Shown here: positions 56,462 to 64,000 of the stretch, piece by piece
Layout of the letters: each line of letters opens with the position of its first letter
Numbering within the stretch: position 1 is the first letter of the stretch
Source of the DNA: Dinochytrium kinnereticum
Taxonomy: Eukaryota; Chytridiomycota; Chytridiomycetes; Chytridiales; Chytridiaceae
Length of the DNA: 64,000 bases
Direction: 5' to 3'
NCBI GenBank assembly: GCA_027604005.1
Contig: JADGJT010000033.1
Location: 1-64,000 of the forward strand
Notes under the pieces: model-generated
What the model was told of the DNA's origin: nothing
Databases searched by the model: none
Seen by the model: the letters and a program-made list of their open reading frames with translations, nothing else
Program-made: the position numbers and the translations under genes

Positions 56462-57616
56462 ATGGTGAGTTGGGCGAGCAGCCTCATCAGCGACGACGAT
56501 CCTCACACCCCAAACAGCCCCAGAACGAGTACATCGAGGAGTCCATCAAGAAGCATGGTCGGCGGTTCGACCATGCCGAGCGTCTGTAAGTTTTCAGCAC
56601 GCACGCATGCATCCATCCCCTAACTCGCAACCCTCCAGCCGCAAGAAGGAGGCTCGTGCGAGCCACAAGCTGTCAGCCACTGCTCAGAAGCTGCATGGAT
56701 TCAAGGCAAAGCTATACAACAAGAAGCGGCATGCGGAGAAGGTTCAGATGAAGAAGACGTAAGGATGGATGGCGATTATTGGGACAGTGGGGGCTAACGT
56801 TTGACTTAGTATTAAGATGCACGAGGAGAGAGGAAACAAGCACAAGGCATCAGATGAGCCTGTTGCTGAGGGAGCTGTGCCTACATATCTTTTGGATCGT
56901 GAGAACCAGTCCCGAGCCAAGGTTCTGTCAAACATGATTAAACAGAAGAGGAAGGAGAAAGGTTGGTGTTTCTGCTTATGTTAACTGGGACACAGAGATC
57001 CTTGCATGGAGTCTAACTATGTGGATAAGCTGGTAAATGGCAGGTTCCTCTTCCCAAGGTCAAAGGGATGGATGAGGCTGAGGTTTTCAGAGTGGTCAAG
57101 TCTGGAAAGAGCAAAAGTAGCCCACCTCTTTTACGATCATGCCTCTGACTTAACGTTTACTAGCTAAGCAATGGAAGCGTATGATCACGAAGGCAACATT
57201 TGTTGGAGAGGGTTTCACCCGTAAGCCCCCAAAGTACGAGCGCTTCATCAGGCCCATGGCTTTGCGTTACAAGAAGGCGCATGTTACCCACCCCGAACTG
57301 GGGGCGACGTTTTGCCTTCCCATCATTGGAGTGAAAAAGAACCCCAACAGCCCTATGTACACGCAGCTTGGTGTGATCACTAAGGGTACCGTGCTTGAGG
57401 TGAGGAGATACTCTTTCATTTCTCTAGCCTATGTCTGATGCGTATCATAAGGTGAATGTGAGCGAACTTGGGTTGGTGACCCAGACTGGAAAAGTGGTGT
57501 GGGGAAAGTACGCCCAGGTTACAAACAACCCGGAAAATGACGGTATGTTCATCAAATTTCAGTTTAGAACTAACACGTTATTCAAAGGTTGTATCAATGC
57601 CGTCTTGCTAGTTTAA
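56462..57616 (+). CDS. NSA2: Ribosome biogenesis protein NSA2 (TINP1)
   Basis: Nucleolar 60S-assembly factor of the S8e family, required for ITS2/27S processing. Eight exons: 56462-56464, 56518-56585, 56639-56758, 56810-56961, 57030-57116, 57164-57399, 57452-57542, 57588-57616 (261 aa; family 260-261). The first coding exon is only the ATG, followed at once by a GTGAGT donor; exon 2 continues [14 protein letters not shown], the invariant family start. Highly conserved blocks: [111 protein letters not shown], ending [14 protein letters not shown]. The identity is beyond doubt. Its stop codon is 6 bp from that of the convergent THO2. Confidence 0.97.
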
Positions 57617-57622
57617 TAATAA

Positions 57623-60600
57623 TCAGTGATTTCTTCGACGGCGTTCTCTCCTATCCCTTCCTCCTCCTCCGCCGTGTCCATGTCCATGCCCATGCCCGTT
57701 CCCGTGCCAGTTTTGCTGGCCACCTCCACCGCCACCGTTATCACCTGGTGTCCATTTATTCGCATTCTGAGCCTGGGATTCAGGCGGGGCCGACCTTGAA
57801 GAAAATGATGACTCTTGAATCTCAGTTCCACCCGATAGTGCTGCCCGATTAATCTTGACCCGTTTGAATGTTGTTGCATCCGAAGAGGATGCTTGCGAGG
57901 GTTCTGGCGGGGTGCTCGCCTTGGTTTCATTTTCTAAATTTGCGTCAATGATTGCGTATAAATCAATAAATTACTTTCATCCTCGATAGGTCTTTTTCGT
58001 CCACCACTTCCTGTGGAAGCCGCATCATCTTTTGCAATCAGTGAGATTTAACTTTCGAAGTATGCAGGAAACGCACCAATTGTCACCGTCTCTTCAACTT
58101 TGCTCCTCTTCGCATCCCGTTCAGAGCTATTGTGATCCCTCTCTCTCTTTCTGGTGCGATCTTCCTCTTTTCCATCTTTCACCGACCCTTCAGCGGGCTC
58201 CTACAGCATGTTGTCAGTACAAATTTGTGAATAATCATAACTCCCAACCTTGTCACTCGCTCTCCGTCGCTCTTTGCGTTCCTTACTCCTCTCGGGATTT
58301 CGTTCTCTTAGGTCTTTACGATCTCGGTCTTTGTTCCTCTCTCGTTCTCGATCCTTGTTTCGTTCACGGTCTCGTTCACGGTCCCTCTCGCGATCTCTCT
58401 CACGACGTTCATCCCTCGGCCCATCTTTGCGTTTATCCTTGGATTTATCGCTACTGGAACCCTCAGGTGTCTTCTCCCGCGGTTTCTCGTCATCTTTCTT
58501 GCCGAGGCGATCCAAAATTGTTTGCCGAGTTTTGTCTGCGGGGTCCTTCTCTTTTTCAATCTGCGGTGAAGCCTTTTCGCCTGTAGAACTGATGGTGCGA
58601 GAAACTCCGACAAATGTTGTGGATACGACCACTGGAACGGCCGATACATCCGAGGCCTTTTCGTTGCTGACGGGAGTCATTACTTTTTTCTCAGAACGGT
58701 CATTAGAGGCTGTGTAAAAAGCATAGGTTAGGTTCCATAAAATAATAAAAACAAACCTTTCGGCTTATCCTTTTCTGGCTCTCGCTCTCTTTCTTTGGGC
58801 CTTTCCTCTCCTTCTAAAAACATGTTACCACTCGCTATTAAGAAAATGAGAGACATACCTTTCTTAGGCTGTGCCGGTGGACCACTCGATACCGGAATAC
58901 GAGAATGATCGCTTAGGCGTGAACGCTGATTATTGCGGTCGCGATCTCGATCGCGATCCCTCTCCCTATCTTTGTCCCTTAATCGCTCTCTGTCGCGACT
59001 CTGATAGGGTTCCCGCTCACGGTCACGTTCACGTTCACGTTCCCCTCTTTCCTTATCACGGTCACGTGCGGGATCGACCCGCTCCCCAGCCTCTCTGTTT
59101 TCTTTATCCTCACGAGGCGCCTCCTTCGATTCTGCTTCTGGAAGTCCGGCAGACCGGCCATCTTTAAGCCTTTGCCCGTCTTTGTTGTTAGATACTGGCT
59201 TCGCATTATCACGTTCACGGGCAACGGAGTCCTTTTGGTCATTAGTGCTGGAGGGTGCCGTGTCCCGAGTAGATTCTCTTCGGGCTGATGGGCCACTTTT
59301 ACCAGACTTTGTATCCTCGCTTGATTGAGTGGGTTTCTCTGTTTTGACGTCTTCCATCCTTTTATCACTCTTCTCATCTGTCCTTCTGTCTGGTCTTTCC
59401 TCCGCCCTCCTATCGGGTCTCTCATCACCTCTCTTATCCGTCTTCTCATCAGACTTTCGATCAGGTTTTTCGTCAGTTCGACGGTCAACTTGGGCTTCTT
59501 GTCTTCTATCGTCCGGTCTTCGCTCCGCTCTATCGTCAATCCTTCTCTCTGACCTCTCATCCCCCCTTCGATCAGTCCTTTCCTCAGGTCGACGATCCAC
59601 CTTCTCGTCGGGTCGTCGCTCAGCCTTTTCGTCAGGCTTTCGTTCAGACTTTTCGTCCGATCTTCGGTCAGACCTCTCATCCTGCCTACGATCAGCCTTA
59701 TCATCTGGCCGACGCTCTACCTTCTCGTCGGCTCTTCTATCACTTCTCTCTTCGCCTCTGCGATCATTACCATCTCTACGATCGCCACTCTTTTCAGACT
59801 TCCTCTCTTCCTTGCCTCTATCGTCGCCGTGCCTTACTGGAGTTCGAGAAGACTGCCTCTCAGGCAGATTTTGGCCCGATTCTCTATCGCGTCGCTGGGG
59901 GGACCCTTCGGAGTTAGACAATCTCGGCTTTTTGGGTGAGTCTCTCGCTGACGATGTAGCTGGAAGATCCTTCGGGAGGGGCTCATCCGAGCGACGCGGC
60001 AAGCTCCGATGGTCTGCCCTTTCCTTATCAATATCCATCGAGCGACGGCTATCGTCCCGCTTATCCAAGCTCCTCCTATCTCTATCAGATCTTAAGTCCC
60101 TTTCAGTATCCATTCTTTCTTTTTCATTTGACCGATTTCTATCAGAGTTCTCCATTCTATCCCGATCACGAGATCGGCTCTTAGAGTCCATTATATCACT
60201 TCTCTCTTTCTCATGCGCTCTATTCCTTTCCGAGCTATCCATCCTATCTTTCCCTTGCGATCTGGATTCAGAGTTGCCGATCACAGTTGGAGCGATGGAC
60301 GGAGAATCTACAGCCATGTCGCGTGCACTAGAAGCCGGTGAGTCCATAACCGATCTTGTTGATGATGGCGTTGCTACGTCAGATATGACGATGCTGGGAT
60401 CGCGACCTTGACGGAACGCTCTTGTGGACATCCAATTTTTGCTTAAAGACTGCAGCCTACCAGAGTAAGCCATCCCAAGCTGCTTTAGGTCCTGTCGCTC
60501 CTCCGTGTCGGCGATTTTTTGAGCAGAGGCCGATAACTGATCTCCGTGCTGTTGGGTTATCGGGAAATATTCCCTGATCTTATCGAGGATAAAAATCGAA

Positions 60601-63600
60601 TTTCGAATCTGAACGTATTCCCCAGACTCGAGACACACCGAAAATGCCTTTTGTAGGCAAGTATGCCACTTATACATTGCCTTACAGAAGCCATCATACT
60701 CCAAAAGATCCGCGTCAGGTGTCTTCGTCGTAGAGACTGGGTTCCATTTCAAAGCAAAACCAGGCAAGCCATCCCCCTTTCCTTCTACGTTGTATAACTC
60801 TTTTGATTTATGCCATGCAGTTAATGTAGAAAGAACATCGGCCAAGAACAAGCCGTAGTTTTTGGACTCCAACTCGGTGCATGAAAAAATCAAACTTTGA
60901 AGGCTGTTCTTCTCCAATATCTAGATACTGATGTCAGATAAAAATGCGATAGTTTTGAAAAAACCTTGTCATAAAGAGCGATGGTCGAAAAATTTGGAGT
61001 TCCTATCGAGTGAAGGCGGAGAATAAACTTCGCACTGAAAATAGCGTCCACAGGAGAAAACATAAGCCGAGGAAACAAGCAGTACTGCATGAAAAGCTCG
61101 ATGACTTCATTTCGATAAATTTTTAAGTCTGGTCCATCACCTATATTCCATTAAAAAAGAAAACAAATAAAGAACCTGCCTGCATTAAACCATGAAGATT
61201 TTTCATCCAAAAGCCTTTCCTGAACTACTTTAAAGTTATCCTCTTGCAACCGGAGCTCTTTATCTAACTGTTGCTTCATAAGCAAGGAGCGGTCTCTATC
61301 CTTCTTCTTTTTTGCTTGCGACATGGACGGATCCATACGGCTCGAGTTCAAACTCTCGACGAACGATTCCTGCTTCATTATTTCGGACTGGTATCGAGGT
61401 TTAGGAACATGAATATCGTAAATCGATAACTGCCAGAAGGTAATGTAAAAGCTCTGTGGAAGTACCGTCCACACTTTTGAAGGCAGAATGCCTGCAATTG
61501 AGCTGATTACTCCTTCCAAACCATAGCTTTTCTTTGGTGCAATTATAATAACATCCGACATCTCAGACTGTTCATTACTCAAACCATTGTTAGCCTTATC
61601 TTGGATATTGCTGCCGTTTGCTACTTTGGAAGATTCGCTTGCGTTCGCATCCTCCGATTTCTGCTGAATACATTAAAACTACGACTGAAAATAAATACGC
61701 CGCCCCTTACTTTCACCAAAGTTGCCATTTTAGGTCGGAAGATGTGAAATGCTACTTCCGGATCCAAACGGTATAGGCCACAGAGGTCCGATATAGAAGG
61801 AATAAGCTTGCAATAAACGTCTCTTTCACATGTAGATGCAAGGAACTCTGTCAATTGCAGAAGAGATCTTTGAACCTAAATACTGTGTAAAGATCAAGGC
61901 AATTATGTCATCATCACAAACATTATCTTGCAGCCAGCCAAGAATTTTGATTTCAGTCTTATCTTCTCGAAAAACACATTCGCGCCTATGCTGACCAAGC
62001 AAAATCATGAACGGGAATGCAAGCTGCGCGTCAATAAAAGCTTTCGCTAAACGGTTCGACGGCTTTCGTGTAAATCTCGCAGTTTCAAAAAAAAGAGCCT
62101 CCCGCCTCAAAGTTTCCCCACCAGCTAAAGCATCAAGCTGAGCATCTGTGGCTTCATCAACAGGCTTAACACCACTCATTTGCCCAACTAGTTCTTGAAG
62201 GACGATAAGATCCTGAATGTTGTTGCGCACAAGTTGGCAGAACATGTAACGCAGAATACCACTAAGCTCTATGGTATGTTTTCGAAATAGGTTGCCAGCG
62301 AAAAACGATAAAGATTTAAGCCAGAGCCTAATTCCAGTACCACCGGGCTGCAATCGATCTTTGCCAACGGCAAGAGCTTCAACGAGACAGAAGTTTAAAA
62401 CATCAAATGACAGATCTGTAAGGTAACGGGATGCATCGACGACAAATGGGATTTGATTATCGTATGCCTGAATTTGATCCAAAATATTCGTGAAAGCTAT
62501 CGCAGGATTCGAGTGTACTAACTTGCCAATATGGCGACCATATTGTTTCGTTGTCTCCTTTGAAAGCCGCCTTTATGTTACATGTCAGCTTTATGATAAG
62601 TAAAAAGAGGCAATACCTCATGATATACTTTGCGTCCCTTACGCAACCCTCTTTAGCGACTCTTAGCTCGGGTATAGAATCGTAAGTCTTGTGTTTCCAT
62701 TCACCATATAATGCGAAACGCCTATCATAAGGGAATAGTTTGACTAGCTGCCAAAGTTCATTTGCCAGGCCAGGGTTTTGGTCGCTGAGGGAGAGGGCCG
62801 GGAACAAGTAATGAGCAATCACTGTGAGCCATCCATTTTTAACCCAATCGCTCTCGTTCTATAACAGTTAGTATCGATCGCATATATAGCCTTTAACTCA
62901 CATTTGAGACATGCTCCTTCCCAATTCTGCAAATTTTCGCCACTAGAATGGAATCACGATAAAGGTGTGGGCCAATATATGGGAGAAATGCCCTCAAAAC
63001 CTTTAAGGCTCCATCTAGGTCGCTGCAATTTGGGAGGTTGTCTTTCCACCCTTCGTAGAAGAACTTATACCGAGGAGGGTAAACCTTTTTTCCAAAAAGG
63101 GGTTTCTCAAAAATCTGACAGAGCTTTGGGCTCAACGAACTAATAGCAACATAATCCTTCACCGGCATTTCCTTCTTCGTAAACTTTGAAGTTGGTCGGG
63201 ACGGTGAATAAACTTTCTCTAAAATTACTTGCAACAGGCGTGCCATATTGTCTCCAATTTCGGGGTAAATCGGACATAGCTTCGGTAATCTGTCCAATAT
63301 CGCTTTTGCATGCTGTAGATCACCAACAGCTAGCAGATGTGATGCTAACAAAGCCTTCTGATTGGATCTTTTAACCTGAGGCTTCGGTGCCTCCACGGGA
63401 GGTGCGGCCACGGAAGTCGTTTGTATGTCTATGGTACGATCCTTAGGTGGTCCACCGAAGTCATCACCTAGAGCGCCAGCATCGGCCAGCTAATCCCCGC
63501 GGGTCAGAAGAATAACTAAATGAAGGGGAAAGAACAACCTTAGAATCATTATATCTTCCGGAATTCTTTCGTTTCTCGTCCAGCTTTTTAAGATAACTTT

Positions 63601-64000
63601 CATACTCGGCCTCAACGTCGGCATCCGGTGGGTATAAATGAGGGTATAAATCTTCCAGTCGAACGAGCTTATGATGAATCAATAGAGAAGCAATCCAAAA
63701 TAATTGCGTCGGAGTGCTCTGCGACGATGGAGCTACAGAGTTGTAGTAGCCAAATTTGAAACCCAATATCTGCCCACAAACAGACCCGGCTTCTTTATCA
63801 GTTATCTCCACGTCAACTTCTTCTCGCTTAACGATCCGTTTAACCGTCCTGCCTTTCCAATGGCTGGCTTCAAGGAGATCAATGAAGAAATCCCAATGAT
63901 CGGTAACATTGGCGATGAAGACATCCAAAACAACATCCAAAACCTTGTTAGGGTTCAGATCGAAGTATCCAATAAGGCTGGTAATGTTTTGAAGGACAAG
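57623..64000 (-). CDS. THO2: THO complex subunit 2 (THO2/THOC2), 5' end beyond window
   Basis: Scaffold of the THO/TREX complex coupling transcription to mRNA export. Thirteen exons in view: 64000-63539 (open at the edge), 63489-62902, 62858-62617, 62570-61922, 61875-61711, 61663-61180, 61140-60965, 60920-58859, 58813-58757, 58709-58249, 58200-58077, 58028-57975, 57933-57623 (1944 residues). THO2 marks: SLIGYFDLNPNKVLDVVLD, ILGFKFGYYN, EDLYPHLYPPDADVE, RLSKETTKQYGRHIGKLVHSNP, LPQSFYITFWQLSIYDIHVP, QYCLFPRLMFSPVDAIFSAKFI. The C-terminal ~700 residues are Arg/Asp/Glu/Lys-rich with an octad repeat, ending in a Gly/His-rich tail. The intron after 61180 appears to use a GC donor. The first residues of the protein are outside the window. 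Confidence 0.93.
59351..59765 (-). repeat. Degenerate 24-bp tandem repeat coding Arg/Asp octads
   Basis: About 17 copies of an eight-residue unit, [DE]-[RK]-[RK]-x-[DE]-[DE]-[KR]-x, in the tail of THO2 (for example DRRGEERS, DRRADEKV, ERRPDDKA). One break (QEAQV) interrupts the register. Codons differ between units, so the copies are old. Confidence 0.85.

Noticed and set aside
56465..56590. NSA2 N-terminus read straight from ATG without splicing ([13 protein letters not shown]...)
   Set aside because: It leaves the conserved PQNEYIE frame and ends at a stop; the spliced version matches the family.
59329..60411. Open frame of 360 codons on the + strand, Ser/Leu-rich
   Set aside because: It is the antisense reading of the THO2 Arg/Asp repeat; the Ser/Leu/Arg pattern is the mirror of those codons.
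1..64000. Operon, CRISPR array, phage or bacterial defence system
   Set aside because: The sequence is spliced eukaryotic gene space; no direct-repeat array or prokaryotic gene order is present.

Overview
This is nuclear DNA of a eukaryote, almost certainly a flagellated (zoosporic) fungus of the chytrid type. The genes are split by many short GT-AG introns, often 38-55 nt. Typical fungal families are present: a Kex2-type protease, a Nur1/DUF2418 protein, a UPF0658 Golgi protein, Bst1/PGAP1, Ubp8 and a Siz/PIAS ligase. The window also carries two centriole genes that non-flagellated fungi lack, STIL/Ana2 and delta-tubulin. Genus and species cannot be told from the sequence. I see no rRNA, transposon or CRISPR; tRNAs were not searched systematically. 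All splice models were made by eye from splice consensus, reading-frame closure and remembered family motifs. Each model stated with exon coordinates sums to a whole number of codons.

Layout. 0-19 kb (GC-richer genes, longer pyrimidine-rich introns): a RhoGEF (-), an MFSD1-like transporter (+), a UPF0658-like membrane protein (+), a HAD nucleotidase-like protein (+), a Kelch protein (+), an unrecognised Ser/Pro-rich protein (-) and a PLP decarboxylase (-). 19-34 kb (AT-richer, very short introns): STIL/Ana2 (+), a kexin (-), a mitochondrial PP2C (+), an acetylpolyamine-amidohydrolase-type deacetylase with microexons (-), the small GTPase ARFRP1/Arl3 (+), the SAGA deubiquitinase Ubp8/USP22 (+) and a HAD phosphatase (-).

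34-46 kb: a possible 31-residue protein, PRPP synthetase (-), Sec61 gamma (-), a membrane-anchored histidine acid phosphatase (+), a GH18 chitinase-like protein (+) and a mitochondrial PPR protein (+). 46-64 kb: delta-tubulin (-), a SIZ/PIAS SUMO ligase (-), a Nur1-like nuclear-rim protein (+), a putative TPP1/Tpz1-type telomere OB-fold protein (-), the GPI inositol deacylase PGAP1/Bst1 (+), NSA2 (+) and the 3' 5.8 kb of coding sequence of THO2 (-), which runs off the right edge.

The genes are not an operon or a pathway cluster; it is dense housekeeping gene space. Several neighbours are divergent with only 54-81 bp between start codons, and NSA2 and THO2 converge with 6 bp between stop codons. 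Functional themes that recur are centriole assembly (STIL, delta-tubulin), secretory pathway and GPI anchors (Sec61 gamma, PGAP1, ARFRP1, kexin, UPF0658), and chromatin or nuclear periphery (Ubp8, SIZ/PIAS, Nur1, THO2, TPP1-like). The most notable observations are the STIL gene with its C-terminal STAN motif, microexons of 7, 13 and 15 nt in the deacetylase, a kexin with no visible signal peptide or prodomain and an altered serine loop, and a candidate shelterin subunit.
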